A DNA stretch of 64,000 bases. It comes from Methanoculleus bourgensis MS2 (GTDB lineage Archaea > Halobacteriota > Methanomicrobia > Methanomicrobiales > Methanoculleaceae). The stretch covers positions 2,725,775 through 2,789,774 of the forward strand of contig NC_018227.2 of NCBI RefSeq assembly GCF_000304355.2. Reading direction: 5' to 3'. This document shows, in pieces, positions 56,951 through 64,000 of the stretch; positions within the stretch are counted from its first letter, which is position 1; each line of letters starts with the position of its first letter. The notes beneath the pieces were generated by a model, which saw only the letters and a list, made by a program, of their open reading frames with translations, had not been told where the DNA came from and did not search any database. The translations under genes were made by a program, and so were the position numbers.

Positions 56951-57976
56951 ATGATCAAAGTCGCAATCAACGGCTACGGCACCATCGGCAAACGGGTCGC
57001 CGATGCGGTCGCCGCACAGCCAGATATGGAAGTTATAGGGGTCTCGAAGACGAGCGTCTCTTCTGAGGCGTATATCGCAAAAGAGCGCGGGTATCCCCTG
57101 TACATCGCCGACCTCTCGAAGAAGTCGGCGTTCGAGAAGGCCGGCATCGAGGTCGCAGGCGACGTGGATGCGATGCTGAAGGCTGCCGACATCGTCGTGG
57201 ACGCCACCCCCGGCGGCGTCGGGGAGAAGAACAGACCAATCTATGAGCGCCTCGGCAAGAAGGCAATCTTCCAGGGCGGCGAGGAGCACGAGGTCGCCGG
57301 GTTCTCCTTCAACGCCCACGCGAACTACAAAGAGGCTGCAGGAAAGCAGTTTGCCCGGGTCGTCTCGTGCAACACCACCGGGCTCGTCCGGCTCATCCAT
57401 GCCCTGGACCAGGCCTTCGGCGTCCAGCGGGTCAGGGCGGTGATGGTCAGGCGCGGAGCTGACCCCGACGACATCAAGCGTGGACCAATCGACGCCATCG
57501 TCCTCAACCCGGCCACCATCCCGAGCCACCACGGCCCCGACGTCCAGACCGTCCTCCCGCAGATCAACATCGTCACCCTCGCGATGATCGTCCCGACGAC
57601 ATTCATGCACATGCACTCAATACAGGCGGACCTGAAGACCGCGACCACCCGGGACGAGGTTCTTGCTGTCTTTGAGAACCACAGCCGCATCGGGCTTATC
57701 CGCAAGGCCACCGGGATCAAGAGCAACGCCCAGCTCCGGGAGTACACCCAGGACCTCGGCAGGCCCAGAACCGACCTCTGGGAGAACGGCGTCTTCGAGG
57801 AATCGGTCTCGGTGCTTGATGGGAAGGAGTTCTACTGCTTCCAGGCCATCCACCAGGAAGCCGACGTCATCCCCGAGAACATCGACTGTATCCGGGCCCT
57901 GATGGGGACGGTGAAGGATCCGGAAGAGTCTATCCGGATGACCAACGAGGCGCTCGGCCTCGTCGCCATCGGATGA
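56951..57976 (+). CDS. gap: Type II glyceraldehyde-3-phosphate dehydrogenase (archaeal)
   Basis: The 341-residue protein starts MIKVAINGYGTIGKRVADAV and has the type II GAPDH marks: DATPGGVGEKNRPIYERLGK, the catalytic Cys in VVSCNTTGLVRLIHALDQAF, and RRGADPDDIKRGPIDAIVLN. It interconverts glyceraldehyde-3-phosphate and 1,3-bisphosphoglycerate, in methanogens mainly in the gluconeogenic direction, with NADP or NAD. The ATG 56951 follows a TATA-like CCTTTATTAATTT near 56915, and an upstream in-frame ATG (56930) is less likely. AT-rich DNA before it (56860-56950) is promoter-like. Confidence 0.95.
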   Translation: MIKVAINGYGTIGKRVADAVAAQPDMEVIGVSKTSVSSEAYIAKERGYPLYIADLSKKSAFEKAGIEVAGDVDAMLKAADIVVDATPGGVGEKNRPIYERLGKKAIFQGGEEHEVAGFSFNAHANYKEAAGKQFARVVSCNTTGLVRLIHALDQAFGVQRVRAVMVRRGADPDDIKRGPIDAIVLNPATIPSHHGPDVQTVLPQINIVTLAMIVPTTFMHMHSIQADLKTATTRDEVLAVFENHSRIGLIRKATGIKSNAQLREYTQDLGRPRTDLWENGVFEESVSVLDGKEFYCFQAIHQEADVIPENIDCIRALMGTVKDPEESIRMTNEALGLVAIG

Positions 57977-58049
57977 ACTGCCGGGCCGGAAGAGCCGCCC
58001 GGGCCGGGGAAGAAGAACCATTAACTCTCCGGCAAACCCACTCTTTTTA

Positions 58050-58997
58050 ATGGATCCTTACGAACTGGTGACACGAAATACCATAGAGGTCGTCACTGAC
58101 CAGGAACTGCGTGCGCTCATCGACCGACCGGTCAAACGGGTCTACACCGGCTACGAGCCGAGCGGGGAGATCCATCTCGGTCACATGGTGACGGTGAACA
58201 AACTGATGGACCTGCAGAAAGCAGGGTTTGAGGTGACCGTGCTCATCGCCGACCTCCACGCATTCCTGAACCGCAAAGGGACCATGGAGGAGATCCGGGA
58301 GATCGCCGAGTATAACCGCCGCTGCTTTGAGGGGCTCGGGCTTCTCGGCGCAAAATACGTCCTCGGGTCTGATGTGCAGCTCGCGCCTGAGTATGAGCTT
58401 AACGTCCTGAAACTCTCCCAGGCGATCACCCTCAACCGGGCGAGAAGAAGCATGGACGAGGTCGGGCGGCAGATGGAGAACCCCACGGTCTCCCAGATGG
58501 TCTACCCGATCATGCAGATGGTCGATATCGCGACCCTCGGGGTGGACGCCGCCCTCGGCGGGATCGACCAGCGAAAGATTCACATGCTCGCACGGGAACA
58601 CCTTCCCTCAATCGGGTATCCGGCGCCGGTCTGCATCCACACGCCGATCATCAGCGGCCTCGACGGGAAGAAGATGTCGTCGTCGGCAGGAAACGTCATA
58701 TCGGTCGCCGAATCAGAAGAGGATATCAGGCAGAAGATGAAGAAAGCGTTCTGCCCACCCGAGATCGAGAATAACCCGGTGCTCCAGATCCTGCAGTACC
58801 ACATCTTCCCCCGGGCCGGTATGGTCACCATCCGCCGGCCTGCGAAGTTCGGCGGGGACCGGGAGTTTACCACCTACGAAGACCTCGAGCGGGCTTACGC
58901 CGCCGGCGAGATCCATCCGCTGGACCTGAAGTCGGCGGCCGCCGACCATCTCATCGATATCCTCGCTCCCGTACACGACTACGTCTGCAGCAGGTGA
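58050..58997 (+). CDS. tyrS: Tyrosyl-tRNA synthetase
   Basis: The 315-residue protein has class I synthetase motifs: the HIGH-equivalent HLGHMVTVNKLMDLQKAG, YTGYEPSGEIHLG before it, and KMSSSAGNVISV near residue 210. The body includes VSQMVYPIMQMVDIATLGVD and DQRKIHMLAREHLP, the substrate-binding region of archaeal TyrRS. The short form without an S4 domain is normal in archaea. It charges tRNA-Tyr. A TATA-like CTTTTTAATGG lies just ahead, giving a leaderless start. The gene begins a run of information-processing genes (tyrS, rio1, KH, hel308). Confidence 0.95.
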   Translation: MDPYELVTRNTIEVVTDQELRALIDRPVKRVYTGYEPSGEIHLGHMVTVNKLMDLQKAGFEVTVLIADLHAFLNRKGTMEEIREIAEYNRRCFEGLGLLGAKYVLGSDVQLAPEYELNVLKLSQAITLNRARRSMDEVGRQMENPTVSQMVYPIMQMVDIATLGVDAALGGIDQRKIHMLAREHLPSIGYPAPVCIHTPIISGLDGKKMSSSAGNVISVAESEEDIRQKMKKAFCPPEIENNPVLQILQYHIFPRAGMVTIRRPAKFGGDREFTTYEDLERAYAAGEIHPLDLKSAAADHLIDILAPVHDYVCSR

Positions 58998-59004
58998 TCC
59001 GGCA

Positions 59005-59781
59005 GTGGGCCGCAGAGATGAGTATGAGCGGTTCGACCGCGAGATCGAGGCGATGGGCGTCCGGGTAAAGGACACCGACCAGGTGAAGGTGCGAGACGAC
59101 GTCTTTGACGAAGTCACCCTCGTCGCACTCTACAGGCTCGTCCACAGGAAACTGATCTCGGTCATCGGCGGCCCGGTCAGCACCGGAAAAGAAGCGAATA
59201 TCTACTACGGCGAGCATGATGGTCGGGGGATCGCCATCAAGATCTACCGCATCCAGACCGCGAACTTCAAGGCGATGACCGAGTACCTTGCGGGAGACCG
59301 TCGGTTCGCAAGCGTCCGGGGGTCGCGCAAGGGCATCATCTTCGCCTGGACGAAGAAAGAGTACAGCAACCTCGCCCGGGCGCACGATGCGGGGATCCCG
59401 GTCCCCAAACCCCTGGCCTTCGACCGGAACATCCTCCTGATGGAGTTCCTCGGCGAGGGGGAGGCTCCGTACCCCCAGCTCCGCCTTGCAGAGGTGGAGG
59501 ACTACGGGGCGGTGTATCGGCAGGTTCTCGATTACGTACAGAGGCTCTACCGGGATGCGCGCCTGGTCCATGCCGATCTCTCCGAATACAATATCCTCTA
59601 TCACGAGAAACCATACCTGATCGATATGGGGCAGGCAGTCACCCTGGATCATCCACAGGCGCTCACGTTCCTGATCCGGGATATAAAGAACCTCAATCGG
59701 TATTTCTCCCGCTACTGTGATGTTCTGGACGAGCAGGAGATCGCAAGAACAATCACCGGCACCGGACGCCGGGAACCCTGA
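59005..59781 (+). CDS. rio1: Rio1-type serine protein kinase
   Basis: The 258-residue protein starts at GTG 59005 (VGRRDEYERFDREIEAMGVR). It has the RIO signature VISVIGGPVSTGKEANIYYG-like LISVIGGPVSTGKEANIYYG, AIKIYRIQTANFKAMTEYLA, LMEFLGEGEAPYPQL, the catalytic HADLSEYNILYHEKPYLIDM and the DMG-type metal motif IDMGQAVTLDHPQA. STGKEA replaces the usual glycine loop, as in RIO1. RIO kinases work in small-subunit ribosome maturation. It starts 7 bp after tyrS and is followed by the KH protein after 22 bp, a widespread archaeal ribosome-biogenesis pair. Confidence 0.95.
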   Translation: MGRRDEYERFDREIEAMGVRVKDTDQVKVRDDVFDEVTLVALYRLVHRKLISVIGGPVSTGKEANIYYGEHDGRGIAIKIYRIQTANFKAMTEYLAGDRRFASVRGSRKGIIFAWTKKEYSNLARAHDAGIPVPKPLAFDRNILLMEFLGEGEAPYPQLRLAEVEDYGAVYRQVLDYVQRLYRDARLVHADLSEYNILYHEKPYLIDMGQAVTLDHPQALTFLIRDIKNLNRYFSRYCDVLDEQEIARTITGTGRREP

Positions 59782-59803
59782 GCACCGGGAGAAGGATACA
59801 ATC

Positions 59804-60346
59804 ATGACCAGACAGGAGATGAAAGTTTCAACAGCCAGGATCGGTGTACTCATCGGCAAGAGCGGATCCACGAAACGCGAGATCGAAGAAAAAACCAGGA
59901 TATCCCTCCAGATCGACAGCGAGGAGGGGACCGTGATGATCGAGGGGGACGACCCCATCGCCGTCATGACGGCGACGAGCGTCGTCCAGGCGATCAACCG
60001 GGGGTTCTCGCCGGAACGTGCGTTCCGGCTGCTTGAGGACGAGGATATGATGCTTGAGATCATCAACCTCGCCGACCTCACGGACACCGCCCGGCACCTT
60101 GAGCGGCTCCGGGGCCGGATCATCGGCAAGGCCGGGACGTCACGCGCCCAGATCGAGGATATGACCAACACCGAGATCTCGGTCCACGGGAAGACCGTCG
60201 CGATCATCGGCCTCCCGGAGCAGAACGAGATCGCGAGGAAAGCGGTGGAGATGTTGATCCAGGGCGTACCCCACGAGAACGTCTACGCGTTCCTTGATCG
60301 GAAAAAGAAGGAAGCAAAACGGGATATACTGGAGTACTACTCGTGA
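59804..60346 (+). CDS. KH-domain RNA-binding protein (Dim2/Pno1 homologue)
   Basis: The 180-residue protein starts MTRQEMKVSTARIGVLIGKS and contains two KH domains: the first with RIGVLIGKSGSTKREIEEKT (GxxG loop GKSG), the second with LERLRGRIIGKAGTSRAQIE and DMTNTEISVHGKTVAIIGLP. That two-KH layout is the archaeal homologue of Dim2/Pno1, which guides 18S/16S rRNA processing and is the usual companion of Rio1. The upstream in-frame extension overlaps rio1 and lacks homology. The ATG at 59804 follows GGAGAAGG, a plausible ribosome-binding site. Confidence 0.92.
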   Translation: MTRQEMKVSTARIGVLIGKSGSTKREIEEKTRISLQIDSEEGTVMIEGDDPIAVMTATSVVQAINRGFSPERAFRLLEDEDMMLEIINLADLTDTARHLERLRGRIIGKAGTSRAQIEDMTNTEISVHGKTVAIIGLPEQNEIARKAVEMLIQGVPHENVYAFLDRKKKEAKRDILEYYS

Positions 60347-60428
60347 TGCGGCGGGGCGTAACCACCCCCGTCCATCACCATGACAATACCAGGAATATAC
60401 GGTTTGCAGTGGAAATGAAGGGGTATAG

Positions 60429-62567
60429 ATGGAGATAGCCGATCTACCGATCCCGCCGGACCTGGCGGCGAGCTACGCTCGCCGCGGGATCACGGAACTC
60501 TACCCGCCGCAGGCCGCCTGCGTCGAAGCGGGACTCCTTTTGGGAAAGAACCTCCTCATCGCTATCCCGACGGCGAGCGGCAAGACCCTGGTCGCCGAGA
60601 TGGCGATGCACCACCAGGTGGAGAGGGGAGGCAAGTGTCTCTACATCGTTCCTTTGCGGGCGCTTGCGAGCGAGAAGTTCGAGGAGTTCTCAGGGAAGGG
60701 GCTCCGGGTCGGCATCGCCACCGGCGACCTCGATCGGAGGGACGACTACCTCGGGAGAAACGACATCATCGTGGCGACAAGCGAGAAGGTGGACTCGCTC
60801 CTGCGGAACCGGACGCCGTGGCTTGCGGAGATCACTCTGTTGGTCCTCGACGAGGTCCACCTCATCGACGACCCCTCCCGGGGAGCGACGCTTGAGATGG
60901 TGGTAGCAAAACTCAGGCACAAAAACCCTGCCATGCAGATCATCGCTCTCTCGGCCACCATCGGGAACCCCGGGGACCTGGCCGGGTGGCTCGATGCCGA
61001 ACTCGTGGAGAGCGACTGGCGGCCGGTCGACCTCAGGGAAGGGGTCTTCTTCCAGAACGGTATCCAGTTTGCCGACCACAACCGGGAGGTCGGGCGCCAG
61101 AGCAAGTACGAGGATCTGGATCTCGTCCTCGACACGGTGGAGGAAGGGGGACAGTGCCTGGTCTTCGTCAGTTCCCGAAAAAACGCTGAAGCGTTTGCGA
61201 AACGTGCCGCATCGGGGCTGAAACTCGCGAATCCGACCCTCGCCGGTTACGCCGATAAGATACGCTCGAACGCCGGGACCGATATGGGGCGGATCCTTGC
61301 CGCCTGCGTGGCGCAGGGGGCGGCGTTCCACCACGCGGGGCTCGCGCGGGAGGAGCGGCAGATCGTTGAAGCGGGGTTCCGGGAGGGAGAGATCAAGGTG
61401 ATCGCCTCCACCCCGACGCTCGCCGCAGGCTTAAACCTCCCTGCCCGGCGGGTGATCGTCCGCGACTACCTCCGGTTCAACGCCGGGGAGGGGATGGTGC
61501 CGATCCCGGTCAGGGAGTACCGGCAGATGGCAGGGCGGGCCGGGCGGCCGCACCTCGACCCCTACGGCGAGGCGGTCCTGATAGCAAAGTCAGAGGAGAT
61601 GATCGGGGAACTCTTCGACTGCTACATCGATGCGCCGGCCGAGGATGTCAGGAGCCAGTGCGCGAACGAGGCGGTCCTCTGCACCCACATCCTCTCGCTC
61701 ATCGCGACCAACTTCGCCCGCGAGACGGGCGAGGTGCTCAGGTTCATGGATGGGACGTTCTACGCCCACTGCGGTGAGAGCCCCCGTGCGCTCTCGCGCG
61801 CGGTCGACCGGGTGCTTGAGTTCCTGCGGGAAGCCGAGATGATCACCGAGGTGGGGGAGTGGCTTGAGCCCACCGAGTACGGGTCGCTCGTCTCCCGGCT
61901 CTACATCGACCCCCGGAGCGCTGAGGTGATCGTGACCGCGATGACCGGCCGGAAGGAGTATACCGATATCGGTCTCCTGCAACTCCTCTGTTCCACGCCC
62001 GATATGCTGACGCTCTACGTCCGGAGGAACGATATGTATCTCCTGGACCGGTTCCTTGCCGATCACCGGGACGAACTCTGGATGGAGATCCCCTGGGACG
62101 CGGGCGAGGGGTTCGACCGGAGCCTCAAGACCGCGCTCCTCCTCCTCGACTGGGCGAATGAGGTAGGCGAAGAGACCATCTGCGAGCGCTACAACGTCGG
62201 GCCCGGCGACGTCTACGGGGTAGTGGAGAGCGTCGCCTGGCTGGTCCACGCGAGCCGGCACCTCGCCCGGCTCTTTGCGCCGCACCTCGCAGGCCCAATC
62301 GAGGAGATGGAACTCCGGACCAAACACGGGATCAAAAAGGAACTCCTGCCCCTCATCAGGCTCCGCGGGATCGGACGGGTCAGGGCCCGCCGGCTCTTCA
62401 ACAACGGTCTTGGGTCGCTTGAGGCGCTGCGCGCGGCCGGGCCGGAGAAGGTCGGGAAGGTCATCGGGCAGAAGATCGCCGCCCAGGTCTTCGAGCAGCT
62501 CGAAGGGGTGCGGGACGAGATCGAGGAGGTCGGCGAGGAGCAGGCGACCCTCTTCCGGTTCGGGTGA
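60429..62567 (+). CDS. hel308: Hel308-family ATP-dependent DNA helicase
   Basis: The 712-residue protein is a Ski2-like SF2 helicase: Q-motif start [20 protein letters not shown], Walker [37 protein letters not shown] (DEVH), [38 protein letters not shown] and the motif V/VI pair [19 protein letters not shown] and [21 protein letters not shown] ratchet domain and a C-terminal helix-hairpin-helix ([20 protein letters not shown]) follow. Hel308 unwinds lagging-strand forks during replication repair. Its stop overlaps a GTG alternative start of the next gene; both are on the same strand, so they are likely co-transcribed. Confidence 0.96.
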   Translation: MEIADLPIPPDLAASYARRGITELYPPQAACVEAGLLLGKNLLIAIPTASGKTLVAEMAMHHQVERGGKCLYIVPLRALASEKFEEFSGKGLRVGIATGDLDRRDDYLGRNDIIVATSEKVDSLLRNRTPWLAEITLLVLDEVHLIDDPSRGATLEMVVAKLRHKNPAMQIIALSATIGNPGDLAGWLDAELVESDWRPVDLREGVFFQNGIQFADHNREVGRQSKYEDLDLVLDTVEEGGQCLVFVSSRKNAEAFAKRAASGLKLANPTLAGYADKIRSNAGTDMGRILAACVAQGAAFHHAGLAREERQIVEAGFREGEIKVIASTPTLAAGLNLPARRVIVRDYLRFNAGEGMVPIPVREYRQMAGRAGRPHLDPYGEAVLIAKSEEMIGELFDCYIDAPAEDVRSQCANEAVLCTHILSLIATNFARETGEVLRFMDGTFYAHCGESPRALSRAVDRVLEFLREAEMITEVGEWLEPTEYGSLVSRLYIDPRSAEVIVTAMTGRKEYTDIGLLQLLCSTPDMLTLYVRRNDMYLLDRFLADHRDELWMEIPWDAGEGFDRSLKTALLLLDWANEVGEETICERYNVGPGDVYGVVESVAWLVHASRHLARLFAPHLAGPIEEMELRTKHGIKKELLPLIRLRGIGRVRARRLFNNGLGSLEALRAAGPEKVGKVIGQKIAAQVFEQLEGVRDEIEEVGEEQATLFRFG

Positions 62568-62575
62568 ACGAAAAC

Positions 62576-63091
62576 ATGGCAGAACCAGCATGCGATATCT
62601 ACCAGGCGGTCTTTACGGTCGATGAGAATGTCAGTTTTCTCGAAAAGGTCCGGGGGATCGCCGACGAACACAGGACCCATATCATCCTCTTTGACGCCGA
62701 CCGCCTGGCAGGGCGCGACCACGTGGCGGCGGCGCTCCGGCACGCGTGGCGGTCATGGACCGGCGGCGAGCCGATAGCAAACTCTATCGAGATGGAAGCG
62801 CTCCTCTACGCCGCGGGGAGCAGGCAGTGCCAGGTGGCCGCGTTCTTCGGTATCCACCCGGGAGTGAACCGGGCCTACGTCGCCGTCTGCCCGCCGGCGC
62901 CGGGCATCCGGGAGCGCCTCGCCGGTTGTGTGACGTTTGTCGACGAGGATTGGGAGGAGATCGATCCCGCGAAGCGGGAGCGCCTCGCGGAACTCTTCAG
63001 TATCACGCCCGAAGAGGTTCTGGTGGTAGGGGAGGAGCGGTTCCGCGAGCTGGTGCTCGAACGGGTCGCGCTCCTTGACGTCTACCGTTGA
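62576..63091 (+). CDS. cgi121: KEOPS complex subunit Cgi121
   Basis: The 171-residue protein starts MAEPACDIYQAVFTVDENVS and contains the Cgi121 blocks IILFDADRLAGRDHVAAALR, SIEMEALLYAAGSRQCQVAA and FFGIHPGVNRAYVAVCPPAP. Cgi121 binds tRNA in KEOPS, which makes the universal t6A37 modification of ANN-decoding tRNAs. The kinase Bud32 and Kae1 are not in this window. A GTG at 62564 overlapping the hel308 stop would add four residues. It converges with moaB, overlapping it by 10 bp. Confidence 0.88.
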   Translation: MAEPACDIYQAVFTVDENVSFLEKVRGIADEHRTHIILFDADRLAGRDHVAAALRHAWRSWTGGEPIANSIEMEALLYAAGSRQCQVAAFFGIHPGVNRAYVAVCPPAPGIRERLAGCVTFVDEDWEEIDPAKRERLAELFSITPEEVLVVGEERFRELVLERVALLDVYR

Positions 63092-63579
63092 CCCGCTGAT
63101 GCGTGGGTGAGGATGTGCCTGATCTCGGGGATGATGATGTCCCGGGCGGCGAGCGTGACCGCCTTTGTGGATCCAGGGATGCAAAAGACCGCCCGGCCGC
63201 CGATGACGCCGGCGATCGCCCGTGAGAGGATGGCAGCGGTCCCGATCTCTTCGTAACTCTTCTGCCTGAAGAGCTCGCCGAATCCTGGGATCTCCTTCTC
63301 AAGCAGCGGTGCGACCGCTTCTATAGTGCGGTCGTCGGGCGTGAGCCCGGTGCCCCCGGTGAAGATGATGCAGTTTGCGCGCGAGAGGGCGACGTAGACC
63401 TCGGACCGGATCCCATCCAGGTCGTCGGGGACCACGTTGTAGTGGGTTACCTCGATTCCGGCAGCCGAGAGGAGGTCGATGAGCGTCTTACCGCTGGTAT
63501 CGGTCCCGGGTTTCCGGCTGGAAGAGACGGTGACGACGGCACCGGTCACAGTGAGGGGCTTAAGATGGTTACTCTCCAT
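63082..63579 (-). CDS. moaB: MoaB/Mog-type molybdenum cofactor biosynthesis protein
   Basis: The 165-residue protein has the MoaB/MogA fold: TGAVVTVSSSRKPGTDTSGK, LLSAAGIEVTHYNVVPDDLD and ANCIIFTGGTGLTPDDRTIE, the molybdopterin-binding GGTGxxxRD-like loop (here GGTGLTPDD), then IAGVIGGRAVFCIPGSTKAV. It adenylylates molybdopterin or acts before MoeA in cofactor assembly, needed for formylmethanofuran and formate dehydrogenases. An in-frame start at 63645 would add a leader; the ATG at 63579 (MESNHLKPL) is preferred. It overlaps cgi121 by 10 bp at the 3' end. Confidence 0.93.
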   Translation of the reverse strand: MESNHLKPLTVTGAVVTVSSSRKPGTDTSGKTLIDLLSAAGIEVTHYNVVPDDLDGIRSEVYVALSRANCIIFTGGTGLTPDDRTIEAVAPLLEKEIPGFGELFRQKSYEEIGTAAILSRAIAGVIGGRAVFCIPGSTKAVTLAARDIIIPEIRHILTHASAGQR

Positions 63580-63759
63580 ACGATCTTCCAGTACCCCTGT
63601 AGCACGCATTTTACTTCTTTGTATCTCCCGGAAGGGGGTGCGCAATCCCCAACCCCTTTGTTTCGACTGGAACCTGGAAGGGGTCCAGGGTCAGAACCAA
63701 TGTGGATGAGTGGGAAGAACAGAGGCTTCTGGTTGTTGATAAGACCTTCTAAAGAGAGA

Positions 63760-63981
63760 TCAGGCGATTTTTCCAGATAATCTGTCCTGAGCACGCTGGT
63801 TAGATGACCTCCTCCAGGCATCCAGGAAGACCTCCCGGTCCAGGCAGGGTGTTTTCCCGGGGATGGAGATCAGGTTTCTCCCAAGGATCCCTCCCTTGTG
63901 TATCCCAAGTAGCCATAATTTGTCAGCCAGTCTGGTGTGAGCTCCCATCCTCTGTACACAGCCGGTAAATCCAGTGTAAAT
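63760..63981 (-). pseudogene. Possible transposase or accessory-gene remnant at the right edge
   Basis: An open stretch on the minus strand reads MGAHTRLADKLWLLGIHKGG, ILGRNLISIPGKTPCLDREV and FLDAWRRSSNQRAQDRLSGK to a stop at 63760. Upstream the frame meets a TGA near 63981, and another frame carries a short coding-like stretch (LDDLIRNLHWIYRLCTEDG), which looks like a frameshift in a longer former gene continuing past the window. The KLWLLGIHKGG segment is protein-like, but I cannot name a family. The DNA from 63580 to 63760 has no gene that I can support. Confidence 0.35.
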
Positions 63982-64000
63982 TCCTGATCAGGTCATCCAA

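Noticed and set aside
59828..60097. Minus-strand frame under the KH-domain gene, and similar frames opposite tyrS, rio1 and hel308
   Set aside because: All have shadow composition and oppose conserved housekeeping genes.
1..64000. tRNA or rRNA genes
   Set aside because: No TTCRANNC loop with matching acceptor and anticodon arms and no rRNA-like stretch was noticed on either strand; the only structured RNA found is the SRP RNA.

Overview
The window looks like chromosome from a GC-rich hydrogenotrophic methanogen of the Methanomicrobiales, most likely Methanoculleus or a close relative (inference). The direct signs are a methanofuran-pathway kinase (MfnE-type), a coenzyme F390 synthetase, archaeal EF-1 beta, type II GAPDH, Rio1 kinase, Hel308 helicase, KEOPS Cgi121, Tsr3, an archaeal 7S/SRP RNA, surface proteins with Thr/Pro stalks, and TATA-type promoters lying 25-35 bp ahead of nearly leaderless starts.

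Layout: 0-0.6 kb, the N-terminal part of a RhuM-family gene running off the left edge. 0.8-12 kb, an envelope/stress-like block: three AI-2E-family (PF01594) permeases, SulP, DUF1269, a YjdF-like protein, PHP, cardiolipin synthase, a small multidrug-export family protein, DUF308/HdeD, a SpoIIAA-like protein and a LURP-one protein. 12-15.4 kb, a Zn-ribbon methyltransferase, the SRP RNA directly abutting malate dehydrogenase, then the EF-1 beta/zinc-ribbon/mfnE operon. 15.4-20 kb, a secreted PLD protein, two HTH regulators facing an OB-fold protein across a palindromic operator, a decayed cytosine-permease fragment, and an FTR-rubredoxin plus glutaredoxin operon. 20-31 kb is the accessory zone: mobile repeat copies, a PIN toxin/antitoxin pair with an apparent non-AUG start, F390 synthetase, a DASS transporter, a DUF3821 surface protein, a four-repeat lipoprotein, and a small gene graveyard (Dcm tail, RelE-type toxin/antitoxin, TnpB tail, broken HEPN gene). 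30-43.6 kb: a PAS/GAF one-component sensor, HEAT protein, transglutaminase-like exoprotein cluster, TauE, glucan phosphorylase, an ABC exporter-type pair, and a ROK/phosphatase/IMPACT operon. 43.7-46.1 kb: a complete feoA-feoB-dtxR iron operon with a perfect DtxR-type palindrome. 46-53 kb: methyltransferase, DUF72, Tsr3, a CD3072-deoxyribosyltransferase fusion, and a second PAS sensor. 52.7-55.4 kb: LemA + DUF2207. 55.5-63.6 kb: duplicated GNATs, then gap, tyrS, rio1, KH protein, hel308, cgi121 and moaB, largely information-processing housekeeping.

The most unusual signal is a family of at least seven short non-coding elements (A-G, about 95-345 bp) with TIRs close to TGGACCATTT, each flanked by TA on both sides. 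In four cases the flanking TA forms the first two bases of a neighbouring gene's stop codon and the element supplies the third base. Copy D sits inside a HEPN reading frame that is restored exactly when the element plus one TA is removed. The full-length autonomous partner is not visible here.
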